Assembly (NCBI GenBank): GCA_010093605.1
Contig: MU004188.1
Location: forward strand, 1,250,341 to 1,314,340
DNA: 64,000 bases
Source: Lophium mytilinum
Lineage: Eukaryota; Ascomycota; Dothideomycetes; Mytilinidiales; Mytilinidiaceae
Reading direction: 5' to 3'
The position numbers and the translations under genes were made by a program. The notes below the pieces were generated by a model. That model searched no databases and had not been told where the DNA came from. It was given only the letters and a program-made list of their open reading frames with translations. Shown here piece after piece: positions 1 to 12,900 of the stretch (within the stretch, counting starts at the first letter, position 1; every line of letters starts with the position of its first letter).

Positions 1-49
1 AGTGTGCCGCTTTTGTTGCTTTTATTGACCAAAGTGCTGACGCTTGCAG

Positions 50-3000
50 GCAATGCCCAAGGAAACGTCATTCTGTTTGAACCGTCGACTTCCGAGCATA
101 TTTCATCAAGAACCATTTTCGACCCAATTACTGCCTTGGCGCCCGCGGCAGACTGTAGAACGTTCGCAATTGGGTAATTAGAAACTCCATTCGAACCACG
201 CTGCGTGGTATGACTGACCACGGGTAGTTATTTAAACGGATCTATTCTTATCACGACCCTTCAACCGACCTTCACAATCCTCCACACGCTCACAACTCCA
301 AGAGCGCCATCGCCGCTTGTAGGATTGGCCTGGCATGGATCGTCTTCCAAGCAGAAGTCGGAAATGTTGGCGACGCAGACTTCGGATGGAGACCTGCGGG
401 TGTGGAGTGTGCCCAAGGCACCCCATGGGGATGCGCCCTGTGTGATAAGGATCCTGAACAAGTCAGAAAGTTATAGGGAACCAGGGCCGTGCTGGTTCGG
501 ATGGTCTAAAAACGGACGTATCGTGCAATATTCTGAGGGGTAAGTTGCTCAACGCTCATGCATATTCACCCGACTTGGCGGCGCGATAAGGCTGACCTTG
601 TTGTTATAGCCAAACATGTGCGTGGGATGTTCGGACGAAAAGGGTATCCTATGAGCCAGTGCCTACCATTGACGGGATTGTTGCCATTGCCAATTATGGG
701 CCGACTGCAACGCTGTTCACCTTGGGGCGAAACCACACGGTCCAACAGTACGACATCAACCCGAATGGCACCGCTATGATGGTCGCCGATAAACAACATC
801 CTCCTGCGAACACTCCTCCTTCTCCGCCAGTCTCCCTGGAGGAGCGAAGAAGAAAGAATGTCAGCGAGACCCCGGTCACGGCGCATCCTGCGGGCAAATT
901 GATGGTACCAATGCTTCCCGTATATATTGAGTCCGAGTCTAGCGAAGGCGAAGGCGTGGCAATGTCTCCCCTACAGAAGATAGCGCAAGAGATGGATCAG
1001 CTAGAGGAAGAAAGACGGGATCGAGTTACTCCACTGAGTCCAGTGTCAAGCAGAGGTTCGCAAAGCTCAAGATCGTCAGGCGGGTCTCGAGGCGGAGGCC
1101 CCAAGTACCGCTACGACAAGCCTTCAACAACAGCGTCGAGATCCTCTAAAGCGTCCATGAGCTCCGCAGGTACAGGAACGATTTTCTCCTCAGGCTCCTC
1201 TTCTGTTCCCATGTCATCTGGGGATAGCGTGTCCATTCGATCCTACTCCACCACATCTTCAAAGCCTTCATACAAATCCTCGAGCCTACGGAACCAAGTC
1301 ATGAACAGCCCCGACGATGTGAAGAAGCCTAAGTTTTTTGACTTATTCCCGTACACGAAAGCTCGACTCAGCGACGTGACATTTAAAACACCGCAATATG
1401 GCCAACAACGTACTCCGGACGATCTGCGACAGCAGATGCTCAGCGTAGTGTTTGGGTGGGACGACGATATCGAGTCTCTAGTTCGCGACGAGCTTGCTCG
1501 ACACGCTCCTGGTACGCCTGCTTCTGTGTTACTCTCGAAATGGCTTGGAGACCTCGGAGCCGACATGATGGCTTCTATGGTCGGATCACAATCCATGACT
1601 TCCTCAGATTGGATGCTTTTAGCTCTCAGCTCCATGGGCCAAGATTCTCAGAAGAAGGTTGGCGAAACCTTTGTTCAACGACTGCTCGAAAAAGGTGACA
1701 TCCACCCTGCGGTCGCAATTCTTCTAGGTCTCGGCGAACCGAACGAGGCGATCGAAGTCTACGTGTCTCGCAAATACTTCATGGAAGCCATCCTGCTGAC
1801 CTGTTTGCTGCTACCAAACGACTGGCAGCGACAATCTTTCCTGGTGCGTAAATGGGGCGAGGTAGCTGTCTCGCATGGCAAACCAGAGCTTGCAGTGCGC
1901 TGCTTTTCCTGCACCAGCCTCGAGTCTTCAGAGCCTTGGTTCTCCCCACGTGCCCAAGACGCAGTCTTTTCGGCACAGAAGCAGGTTCTTCTCGGATCGC
2001 AGCTCAGCCCGCCACTCTCTCCTCCTGGAGGCCAAGTACCTAGCCGCATTACGGCGAAGTTGTCGGCACTCAAATTGGTCACTAATTTCGGCGAGAAGCC
2101 CTCTCCACAGATGCTTTCAACCACTGATGAACAGACACCAATGAACGTTGGCGTAACACCTATTGCCGAGTCTGCTCTCAGCCCAACTGGTGCAACGAAC
2201 CAATGGCTACGGCCCAGCACTCGGGGTCTGCGAGAGCCTTCTTCGGCCAGGACAGCTACTCCAGGGGCCTACCGACGAAAACGCCTTCCGTCGAAATCTG
2301 ACGCTGATCGTTCTGAGAGACAAGAGCGCGGACCGACCTCGAGTCTTGCAGCGCTTGTCATCCCTGATCGTATGCCTGAACGGAGCGCACGTGTAGACAC
2401 TGCCATTCCGCAAACCGCAGTAGACACGACTGGTAGAGAGGGTCAGACGATTCCTTTCTCCCATCGCCGTGCTTCGTCCTCCAGCGCACCTAAGGAGTTC
2501 ACCCTGAGTGCGGCCACCTACGATCCTAGGAATATTAATAGCAGTATTGCGAAACAAACGAGCGTTCCAGCTCCATCCGATGGCGTTTTTGCATCTCTGA
2601 GGCAGCAGTCTCGGTCGCGAAATGGTTCCAGGGCGAGGAAACCGGACGGACTTCATCTGGAAGTGCATGAGACCATCGACAGCGTCTCAAACGCAGGTCT
2701 CAGTGGTACCGAGCTCAGCCCACCTTTGACCGGAGCGAGCGTCAAAAGCGCAAAGGCTCGAAGCATGGACCAATATATCAGCAGTCTGGAGGAGGCCAAT
2801 TTCTATGCTCGACAACATGCTGGTGGAAGTCGCAATGAGAACCGCACTCCAAAGCCAGAGGTCACACGCCCTGAAAGCCGCAACGCGCGAGCTCGTAGTC
2901 GGCCTCGCGATCTTTCTGAAAGTCGTGGCCGATCTGGCGTTCGATACATCCGTCCTGCGAAACGCTCTCCGTCTTCTCCTGTGCCAATGTCCCCCGAAGA

Positions 3001-5002
3001 CGCCGGGATTTACCCTCGTTCCAAGAAGGAAGCCAGCACCAACACGGAGAACTTTGATGATGAGCGCTACTATAGGATCACTTCTCCCATTGAGTCCATA
3101 GCCGAGTCTGTCGCAAGCAGCAGGCCAAGGCATCGCAGCCGCAGCAGAGCGACCACCAAGGTTCGGTCATCTTCAAAGGCTTCTCGACGGGTAGAATCCC
3201 CAGATCGTGCGAAAGCCGGCAATAGGGCTACGAGCAGGGCTACAAGCCGTCGTCCCGCAGACGATCGAGGCCGGAGCAACACTCGAGGTGACGCACCTAT
3301 TCCCCGATCGCCGTCTTCTCCACTTCCAATGAACTCACAAGCCTTGCTCTACCGAGACGACGATGACGGCCGCGATGATGAGCCAGTACGACCACGACAA
3401 CGAAGCACAAGTCGCCGACCTCAAGAACGAGGCACCAGTGCTCGTCGTGATCCTTCTCCCGACCGCCGAATGGCCCGCGACCGATCTGCGAGCCGAAGAG
3501 GCACTCCTGCTCCATCTCTGAGAGGGCAAAGCCGATCACGTCAAAATTTGCGGGAACCCTCTCCAGATAGGAGCGAGAGACCTGAAAGCTACCATTCCAA
3601 CAACTCCAGTGTAAGGTCAGGCAACACGGGCAGGGAACAACCACCCCCTCAGCCTTCTCATCTCCGACTGATGTCCAGGAAAGAGCTTGCTGCTCGGGAG
3701 TTAGAGGAGAGACGCTTGTCGTTGGCTCGTCGTCCTTCGGCACCGATTATTCCTCACCCTGGTGACCTAGCTCATCGCCCAATCTTTGCAGAGCGTTCTC
3801 AGACGGATCAGGGTCACAGTCCCTCTTATCTCCAAAGCCAAGTCGACCCCATCATGCGCAGCCAGACCGCCGACCCTGAGGTGCAAAAGCGCTACTCCCC
3901 TAAGCAGATGGCTATGCCGCCGTATGCCATAGGTCTACCAGCGACTCCAAGGGCTATGCGCCACCCTAAATATATGCATGGCGACCCGAACAATGTCGAG
4001 GTTATTCCTGCGGTGCCAACTATCCCAGACAACCTGGGTATGTTGCAGTCGCCCGAGCAAATGCTGGCCGATGATTCCCTCGGCCCTTTGCTTCCCGCTA
4101 CCGTATACGGCCAAAAGATCCCCCAGCCACCAAGGTCTGCTTCAGCACCTCCAGAGAAATTCCAGGGAAACTTCCCGAGGGCTGCTCCTGTCCAACAGCA
4201 ACCGCCTCCCCTACGTCGTGGTTCTCTTAGTAACCGCGGACACTCCCGAATCAACACCTCGCCCGAAGTTGGTGTCAATTACAAGCGAGTAAGCCCGCCG
4301 CCGTTCAGAGCCAGCATCGATGAAACATTGCACGAGAATCAGATCGTCATCATCGAACAGGACCCCAACGTCCCGCCAATGCTTGCTGAGCTTCAGCATC
4401 TCGCTGGTCCTCCACCGCCTCCACCACCGCCACTTACATTCGGCCACAGTCCTAAGAACAGTCTTGGGGTCATCAACATTGCTATCGAGGAGAACCCTAC
4501 CGCCACCAGTCAAACAACTTCTCCACAGCTTGAAAACCCTCCTCTCGTGACCAACTCTCCTCTCATGACCACCTCTCCTCTTACCCACCGTCGTGGTCGT
4601 GGAAGTGTCAGCGAGAACATCGGAGCCAAGTTCCGGTCAGTCACAGAGCGGATGCGCAGCACCAGCCGCAATAGAGTCAAGTCACCGCAGTCTGAACAAG
4701 CCCACAATCCGTCTCCTTACGAGAGCATTCCGCCGCCAATCCCGTTCCCTCGCAACGCGCGCTCGCCTACTGAACACACCGTGTCACAGTACGGCGCCAT
4801 CCCTCCGCCCCCACCGCCTCCAGCCCCAGGAAGTGGCGGCCAGATGATGGAGCAGGTCATCCCGCCCGAAGACGGCAGCATGTCGAGGCGCGACACGCAG
4901 TCGCAGTTCTACCGCAATCCGAAGGAGATCAGAGCCAATATGCCACCGGAGCAGCTCCAGCAGGGCGTGTACCAACAGCCAGTTGAGGCGGGCATGATCT
5001 GA
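50..5002 (+). CDS. WD40-repeat protein with long disordered tail (5' partial)
   Basis: Read as join(<50..173, 303..539, 610..5002); an acceptor at 48-49 with a CTGAC branch site shows that more exons lie off the window. At least 1583 residues are encoded here. The first two exons give WD40-type strands (NVILFEPS, DGDLRVWSVPK) and the third continues with CAWDVRTKRV and VQQYD. A helical region near nt 1560-1960 (LGDLGADMMASMVG, AVAILLGLGEPNEAIEVYVS, LTCLLLPNDWQRQSFLV) looks like the TPR-like part of Gemin5-type WD proteins. The rest, about 1000 residues, is low complexity: Ser/Arg-rich (RSRSR and SRR blocks) and then Pro-rich runs such as PPPPPPPP, typical of disorder. Both introns keep phase and are 129 and 70 bp. 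Gemin5-like identity is a guess from the WD40 plus helical order. A scaffold role in an RNP or trafficking complex is equally possible. Confidence 0.85.
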
Positions 5003-5060
5003 TGCATCTGATTTGCGACGTCTTTGTCTGAACACGGGTACCTGCATGCTTCTCGACATA

Positions 5061-5175
5061 CAGTCCCCCCCCTGTACGGGCGACGATGGTCAATGCTGCA
5101 ACAAGGGTCAATTGCACTGTAAAAACCCTTGACCGAGCCTTGACCATCGTCGCCCGTACAGGGGGGGGGGGACTG
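5061..5175. mobile_element. 115-bp foldback MITE, TA-flanked
   Basis: Two arms of about 33 nt are inverted copies of each other. They begin CAGTCCCCCCCC and continue TGTACGGGCGACGATGG, differing only in length of the homopolymer (8 C against 11 G). TA dinucleotides flank both ends (5059-5060 and 5176-5177), as expected of a target-site duplication by the Tc1/mariner superfamily (Fot1/pogo group). There is no coding capacity. It lies 59 bp after the stop codon of the WD40 gene, so it probably falls in that gene's 3' UTR, where the transcript could form a strong hairpin. Confidence 0.8.
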
Positions 5176-7789
5176 TAGTCGAATGAAGGCGGGTGTCTCG
5201 AAGCATGGGGCCGAAACATGTCTCGGGCAGTCACGCACTTCCATGTCCCCAATTTCGGCAATCTTCCTATTTCCTATCCCATCTCTACGACTCGCTACAT
5301 GCATTAATCGCCCTTGCATATCATTTATCTCCTCGCTACTCTGCGCTCTTGGCATCGTTTATTCTTGCATCTTTTCCCGCATCGAACTGTTTTCCATCAG
5401 AGATTACAGCAAAATACCACTGAGACGATTTCACGAAGACGCATCATTCACATCCACACGTATATATAACAACACGCTTCACACCCCTCCTTCGGAAAGC
5501 CGGCAACCCCTATTTACCATCTCATCATCTTGTGCCCAATCAATTTTCACAGTCTAGCTAGCGGCATTTTGGTTGCGATTTCATCCGCTTCTTTCTCCGG
5601 TTGATACCTTATACATACTACACCTGCAGTATATCCCGATACATCTTTACTGATACCCTTCGATGTCGGTCTCTGCTTCCACGGCTGCTGCACTAGGGTA
5701 GGTGGGGGCTTGGGAAGCCTTTGTTCATTTCTCGTCATCTTCATTTTCGGTTCGGTTCGTCCGCAGTCATTTCGTGAACATTTAGCAAGCGTTGGATTTG
5801 GGTTTTTATTGGCATTTTTTTGGTTGGACGGGAAGGGTTCTGGAATACCTCTATTTTCTTTTCTGGTGGGGAGGGTGGGAATGAGGGATGAGAATGAATG
5901 AGGAATGAGTGCGAAGGAACTGATTTTGGCGACGGCGGTTTGGTGCGTGCTTGGAAAACTTCATTTCTTTGGCTGTTAAGGGGGGACGGGACGGGCTACG
6001 TAGTGGTGGCAAGGGGACGATTATTTCTCTTGAAATGTACATTCTTGACTGAGGAAGTTGTTTTATCGCATATCTGTTCTCTCATCTCCGTCTCTTTCGA
6101 GTCTTCGCGCGTTTCGCTTCGCATCCGTCCTTTATCATCTTTGATTGGTTACATTAGCGTGCTTGACTTGCGTCCGTTTGTTTGTTCCTTACTACTACAG
6201 ATGGCAGACACAGACATGGTTACAAGCTGGATGAGGTTAATCCAGTGGAAGATAAGAGGAGGGATTCGGGGGAATTTGGACCCTGGGGCTTTAGACAGGA
6301 TACGCCTCGCGGCAACCTAGAACCGGTTTCTTTCGAATGTTCTGGTTTGGATGAAGGGAGGATTGATGTGGTTCTATTCATATGTTGCGGAAAGTGAGAA
6401 GGGTGTGGTTGAACGAGGATGACTTAATTCACGATTTTTTCTCCGTGTGACGTGCAAGACGCTCCCATCGTGAACGTGAATGACTATGTGGGAATGAGTG
6501 ATGTTGCAAGTGAGCATTTCGCAAGCCTGCAATTCACTGAATCTAACCTATGGCGTGCCTGCAGGTAAGCCTTAGCTTGCTCGAAGAGTGCAGATGCTGA
6601 GCACGTGAATATATACCTGCAGCTCCAGATTCCCCAATACAGCAATTCTTGGCCATTATTGAGGAAAGTGATGAGTCCAGCGTGCATTGCCCTGTACCAC
6701 CGCACCTGTGACACAGCTAACACTCGGTGCCCTTGCTCGATCCCCCGCAGATAAGTGTGGCTGATATTGTGGCGTGCATGACGCAAATGTGGTTTCAAAA
6801 GAGGACTTTGTGGAATCTTGTCTTCGCTCCTTACCTATCATGGTAAGTCTTGGCGTGTTGGAAAAGTGTGGAGTGCCTATGGAACGTAAATGATCACGTA
6901 TGGACTGGGCCCCGCTCAACTTAGGTACTCTTGCACTAGTACTCTCGACCTCAATACGCAACAATAAATCGCCACCTCTTCACATGGGTCCTATTCAGTG
7001 CATCAGTCCACATATTGTAATGAGACCAGTTCAATCTCGCTCTCCTCAGCCCTGCCTGCTGGCGGAGTCTCAGGAGTTCCTCCTTCTGACAACCCTTGTC
7101 CATCTGATATCGTCTCAGACACTGTCTTAGCAACCTGCATATTACTACACTCGTGTATATAACTCGATCTTCATCTTATGCGTTCACTTCATGTTCATAC
7201 AAGTCCATCACCTGCTGCGTGCATTGCACAACCCCCGACCTCGTCTGCAGAATTTGGGGTCAAAAGGAAGTGTTTCAGCTCGGCCAGGATCTACCACAGA
7301 AGCTTGTATTATTGGACAGATCAACTATCTTGAAACTGAGTGTAAGCGCCGCTTTCCATTTGAATTTTACAATATACTGCAGGCTGAACGTATCTTACGC
7401 CGCCCGTCAAGGGGCCAAGTTTACCCCCGGCTCCCAGGGTCGGATGCTCAGCCTCGCCGCATTGCTGCATTGTTGCCTTCTGCAGGATCTCTTTGCCCCT
7501 CTTCACATCGCTTCAATCTAAGTGCCCGCTTCATTAATTTACATTACACATCTGTCATCCAGTTTTATGCCATAAGTCTAGACATACGGATTTCTCATTG
7601 GGCGGCTCGAACTTTGCTCACTCGACACCACTATGAGGATAGCCTAGCCTCGGAGTAGCCATTACGTCAAGAGAGACTTTACTCTGCACTGTTTGAATCT
7701 TGCCATTGCGTCTGGACTTTCTGGATCTCGTAAATATACCCTCAAGCAGTAGCGCAAGAGTGTTCACATAAGATATCCTCAGCCTCAAC
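5176..7789. other. Gene-poor intergenic region
   Basis: No convincing protein gene was found in these 2.6 kb. Around 5260-5660 there is a pyrimidine- and CA-rich stretch with a TATATATAA-like box near 5460, resembling a fungal promoter and leader. A short ATG-started open stretch at 5663-5697 runs into a good donor (GTAGGT). A TACTACAG acceptor lies near 6199, but neither reading after it gives a convincing protein. The remainder holds only short ORFs with unbiased codon use. The last few hundred bases form the promoter of the membrane-protein gene at 7790. Confidence 0.5.
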
Positions 7790-9211
7790 ATGCATACTTT
7801 TCAGCCTAACTGCACCCTACCTCCCGCCCACACCGGCTTCGTCAAGGGCCCCAATGTGCGTAGTTCTCTCGAGATCGTGTGGAGCTGTTTATCATTGCTC
7901 TTTCTCTGCACATGGTCTATACAGCACCTCAACGTACCGGCCCAAGCGAGGCCCTCTCTCAAACGTCAAGCCTACTTCTTTCAGCGCAAAATCGCCGGAA
8001 TGCTCTTCACTTTATTTGCCCCGGAGCTTGTTCTCGGAGTAGCGCTCAACGAGCTCGCCTCGGCGTGGTCTTGCACGAAATATCTGAAAGAATTCGCAGA
8101 AGAGGACGACGTGGAGTGGACGCTAACGCATTCGTTTTTTGCTAATATGGGAGGTTTTGCTATTCGATTTCCTGTCCAGGAGGGTCCGCTTCCGGATGTT
8201 CCAAAGACCGGCAGCAGCGCACAGTTCTTGAAAGATTTAGACGTGTACTGTGAAAAAAACGAAGAAAGCCGTGGTCCGCTTAGTCCCACATATTGGCGAC
8301 GACAAATTCCGCACATGCATGCCATCCAAGGTGCAGCGAATTGCTCCAGAGAAACCCCGGACGATACGTACAACCATTACGCACTCGCTGGAAACATCTG
8401 GGTACTCAACGCGCCCCAACTCGTGGAAGCCCGAAACTCTGGCATTCTGAAAAGTCTTCCCGCAGCTACTGAAGACGAAATCGCAGACAAGAACAAAGGC
8501 GACGCGATGGTGAAGCTCATCGCTCTCGTACAAGTTAGCTGGCTTATCGTCGAGCTCATCGAGCGAAAGATCCACTCCAAGCCCCCAGCCCAACTAGAAA
8601 TCATGGTACTGGCTTACTGCGCTACTTCTCTGGTCACCTACCTGCTACTCTTCCGCAAGCCTCAAGACGCCAGGACGCCTGTATACACAAGTGATGTTCG
8701 TCAAGAACCTCCAACGACCGACGAGATTGTCAAGATCGCTGAAGCGGGACCGCGGTATGTTATGTCGAACAGCGGCCGGCCTGGCTTCGTGATCCCAAGC
8801 TTCAGCATCCATTCTGTCCTCGGGCCAAAGTTTGACTTCCAAAACACGTCCCGTGAAACGCCCTTCGTTGCTGGCATAGCACTCGGATCCGTCTTGTTTG
8901 GATGCCTGCACCTCATCGCTTGGGATTTAACGTTTCCCCACGAGGGAGAACGAATTGTCTGGATTACGTCTGCGGCATTCACGACTGCCTTGCCGTTCGT
9001 GCCTATGATCCTTCCGGTTATCAATTGGGCGTTTTCTCGGGATATGCAAATTGAGAGCCGCATCTCAGCAAAGATCTTAGGGGGTTTCTTGGGGTTGGCT
9101 TATATGTTCGCGAGGCTCTATTTGCTAGTTGAGGCGTTTCGGACGCTGGCTTTCCTAAGCCCGGGGGTCTATTCTGCGACGTGGACTTCGGATGTCCCGC
9201 ATATTGGTTGA
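7790..9211 (+). CDS. Multi-pass membrane protein of unknown function
   Basis: A single-exon ORF of 473 residues. Hydrophobic segments lie near residues 27-47, 68-90, 238-258, 270-290, 350-372, 388-410 and 428-455, so about seven membrane spans are likely. Between spans 2 and 3 is a long polar loop with Cys residues. The family is widespread in filamentous fungi, often multicopy, and is recognised by an early WSCLSLLFLCTWSIQHLNVP-like stretch, a KGDAMVKLIALVQVSW helix and a following ER/LE motif; no function has been assigned that I know of. ATG at 7790 is the first in frame and precedes the first span. It stands alone on the plus strand and converges on HIR1. Signal peptide cleavage is not obvious, and the first span may act as an anchor. 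Confidence 0.8.
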   Translation: MHTFQPNCTLPPAHTGFVKGPNVRSSLEIVWSCLSLLFLCTWSIQHLNVPAQARPSLKRQAYFFQRKIAGMLFTLFAPELVLGVALNELASAWSCTKYLKEFAEEDDVEWTLTHSFFANMGGFAIRFPVQEGPLPDVPKTGSSAQFLKDLDVYCEKNEESRGPLSPTYWRRQIPHMHAIQGAANCSRETPDDTYNHYALAGNIWVLNAPQLVEARNSGILKSLPAATEDEIADKNKGDAMVKLIALVQVSWLIVELIERKIHSKPPAQLEIMVLAYCATSLVTYLLLFRKPQDARTPVYTSDVRQEPPTTDEIVKIAEAGPRYVMSNSGRPGFVIPSFSIHSVLGPKFDFQNTSRETPFVAGIALGSVLFGCLHLIAWDLTFPHEGERIVWITSAAFTTALPFVPMILPVINWAFSRDMQIESRISAKILGGFLGLAYMFARLYLLVEAFRTLAFLSPGVYSATWTSDVPHIG

Positions 9212-9928
9212 TACAACCGGGGCTGGGCATGTGGAGGGGTGAGTATGTACACGTGTAGGACACTGCGTCCACGTGCTTCTATGCATCTCCAAAGCTTTGA
9301 GGGCGATGGAATCTCTTCCCTTTAGGCTCAACTTCTACCGAGGAATACGCCGCGTCATCCTCTACCACCGAGGTTGCCTATGCGACCTCAAGTCTGGGGC
9401 CTAGTTCGAGCAGTGCCGGGCGCTTCGAATCAAACAGCGGCTACACATGTTACGGCCTTGGACCGGACAGCTCCCAGGGAAGAAACTAGAACACAGGGCT
9501 TCATCACGTTAAGACGACAGAGAGGCCTGGCTAAACAAGAAAGATACCGTAGCTTATAAGGCGGGGTTTCATCTGGGGGTGTTTGGACTCATACGACCAG
9601 CACAGGACGTAAAGAGGAAGTTGAGATACAGCTGTGTGTATGCATACCCACTATTTGTGATGCGCATGCTAGACAACCCTTCCACTTATTGAATCAGAGC
9701 CCCGCATCTGCGGACAGCAGAACCATGCCATCAAGCACTCTCACCCGGTACAATTACAAGCCTACCTCCATCCGTCCAGAAATACACTGCTTTTGCTGTC
9801 CGGCTTCCTAGCAATCCTACGATAGGAAGCCAAGCCGCGCTATACACCATGCACCATGCAAACCCCGTTCCAGCAGCCCAATGAAACGCAAAAACGCCAG
9901 CTTGTGCGCACGACGGGGTATTCTATTC
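9212..9928. other. Convergent intergenic spacer
   Basis: About 700 bp between the 3' ends of the membrane-protein gene and HIR1. It should contain both 3' UTRs. No ORF with coding character, repeat or structural RNA is visible. Confidence 0.5.
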
Positions 9929-12900
9929 CTACATATCGGTAATCATCCTCTGCTCTTCCTGCCGCTCGTTCACGATGCCGAGCAAGCGTGCATACGGCAC
10001 TGTGATGCGCTGGAGGTCGCGGTGTTTGCCTATTTCATTCATTAGCATCTACACGTGTAATATCAACATAGCAAGCATGTCTTACCAAGAATGAGCACAA
10101 CCTCCCTCAGCAGCTCTTCCCGCTTCCACCCACACACCAACTCTTCTGTCTCCTTCTCCTTCTCTTTCTCATCAGCCCCATTCTCTTCATCCCCATCGTG
10201 CTCCTCGCTTAGGAAATCGCCGAGCAGACTGCGGAGGAGTTCCTCGACTTTGCCTTTGAGCCCTTCAGCGCCTAGCCGCTTTGCGTACATGAATAGATAG
10301 ATCCTGAACTCCTCGCGCGCGCCGAGTGCAACAGCCGCTGCGACACGATTCTCGAGATGAGCAACGGAGACGTTAGCCTCGAAGCCCTCGAAGCCTTCCG
10401 CTGAGATGAGTGCTTTGATGAGGCGTTGCAGGTAGTACGCGCGGCCTTGCACGAGGGTGTGGTTAGTCGTGTTGCGCTCAAGCAGCGGGATGATGCCCGC
10501 GGAGATATTCTCGGGCGACACAGCGTCGTTCTGCTCCGTCGTCTTGGCCTGGTCGCTCGAGGACTTGAGATTGCCAACGGAAGAGTCGGTCGTGTTCCAG
10601 TACTGGCTACCGACGGCCCACCAAGGCTCCGAAATGCGCTGCCAGGTATACATGGTGGGAGAGTACGTGTAGCCGTCGCCGTTGGACATGGCTAGGACAA
10701 TGCGGCCCTCGGTGTTGAGGCGGGCGAAGATGATTCCGGGAGAGCGCGTGAGATGGGGTCCTTGGGCGTGCGATGCTATGTCCAGTACCGGGGCGAGTGA
10801 GACGGGGGGATGGGGGGAGGCCATTGTTTTGAGGTTCCAGACGTGGCACATGCCGACCGCTGATATGCACAGCAGCCACCAGCCTCTGCAGTCCATGATG
10901 ACGGGTTGTGCTTCTAGGATGAGAGGGTTGAGAATCCGACGGCCAGCCGGTGTCCAAATGTACACCGAGCCATCCTCACATGCTGCTGCCCAGAAATTGG
11001 TATTGCCTGTGACGAGAAGTACGGCTTTGGGTAGATAGTCTTGCCAAAGTGATTGGCCACGTTTCGTACAATTGATCCTTGTAGGATCGTTGTCTTGAGG
11101 CCGTTGGGTCCTTGACGGTCCCGACGCATTGCGAGCCTCCATTATAACAGCATCTTCGTTTGCAGCCTCACTTCGGCCGCCAGTGGTAGCATCGATACCG
11201 TTCGCATGAGGGGGTTCACTGCCATCCATCGTCCGTACAATCACACTTCTGACCTTGGGTACAGCAAGTCTGACTTGGCTCACGCTCAAGGCAGGGCTGA
11301 GAATCGCAGGCCGCAGGTATTTCGGTGGCTCGTTGTCGATAGTCCTCGAAGCCGCGGCTGGTGGGACCAGCCCTTCTGCACTGTTGAGGACAATTGCAGC
11401 GCCGCCATTTTTCGCGGCACCAGCTAGACGCCTTTCCACTTGCCGGTCCTCGTCGCCCTCGATGTCGGCAAATTTTCTTTTATTGCCGATGAGTAGCGAA
11501 GCCAAGCCTCCTTTGGGGAATCCATCGAAAGGCTTCGAGAGGTCGAGAATGTTGTGTGGATTGTCACTTCGGGCGCCTGATGTGGTAGCCGAAATCATCT
11601 GTGTCTGTGGCAAAGATGATTCAGCAAGTCCGGAGGATGACGAGACGAGCATTGGCGCAATACGCTTCTTTCCATCCTTGGTCACTGTGACTCTTTGCTT
11701 CAGTTTGTCGACTCTGTTGTCCTTGGGTGGTTCTGTTGCCGCGGCGGGTGCGGATCCGTTTGTCAAGGCAGGAGTCGAGCCGTTCGTGCCATTGGTAATT
11801 GTGGGTGCTTGTGTTGAGCTGTCCCCCATCAAGGCCCCCATTCTTCCCTGAACGCCCTTCAACTCTCCGGCCTTGCTGCTTTCTTCCAGTAAAAGGGCAT
11901 CAGTGCCTTCAACAACGCCAGCTCTTCTGCCCGCACCAAACTTCGATAGCGACCTGTCGTTCTCTTCCATCGATGCCGGATATCCTAACTCCCCACGTTC
12001 AAATACTACAGCCATAATACTCCCGTCGAGACTCGTGACAAAAAGTGTTTCTCCGTTCGGATGCCAGGCTAGATCCGATATAGATTTCATCGCCAACTCT
12101 TGTGTAACCGTAAAAGGCCGTGCGAAGCTCGTATTCCAGATACTCAGCGTCTTGTCCTGGCCAGCGCATGCTACCACGGTAACTGAAGGTAGCGTTGGGT
12201 TTCCGTTGCTATCAAGGTGTTCCTGTGACAGAGGCTCCCGATAGAACATCCTCGGAGAGAACGCGCATACTTCCACTGGACCCTCGTGTCCGATCAGGTT
12301 TATATCGCTGTCCCAGGATCCTCGCGCAATGATCGCAACAGAGCTGACCGGACCATTCACGGCATTCGAAGCGGCGATATGGTTCCCATCTGGCGACCAT
12401 GATAACCGTCGAAAGTACGTTGTAAGTGGCGACGCGATGAATGGGCCTGAGATTGTGTGTTCGAGCATGAAATTGTTGACTTGATCCTGAGCCGTGGCAT
12501 TGGGAGGGGGCGAGGTGAACCGGAAGACTTTGATAGTTCGATCATCGCTAGCTGTAGCAAAGTACTTGTTCGCGGGATCGAAGCTGATGCCCTTGACGTG
12601 GCTCTGGTGGTTTGACAGCGTCTTTAACTTCTCGAAAGTATGCCCCGACCAGACCACTACCTTCGAGTCCAAGCCAACGGACACCAGTATTGACGAATCG
12701 TAAGACCAGCCCAGATCCTGCACGTCGTTGTCATGGCCAATCAGGCGGCGCATCACCCTCCAGTTTTCCACGGTGGGAGGCTCGTTGGACCCTGTTAAAG
12801 AATCAGCAATTATCCCAAACTCAGAGCAGCGTCGCGAACCGAAAGTAGATGTATGTGTCGGTGGATTCGGGTCCAAGACATAGACACATACGATCTTGTC

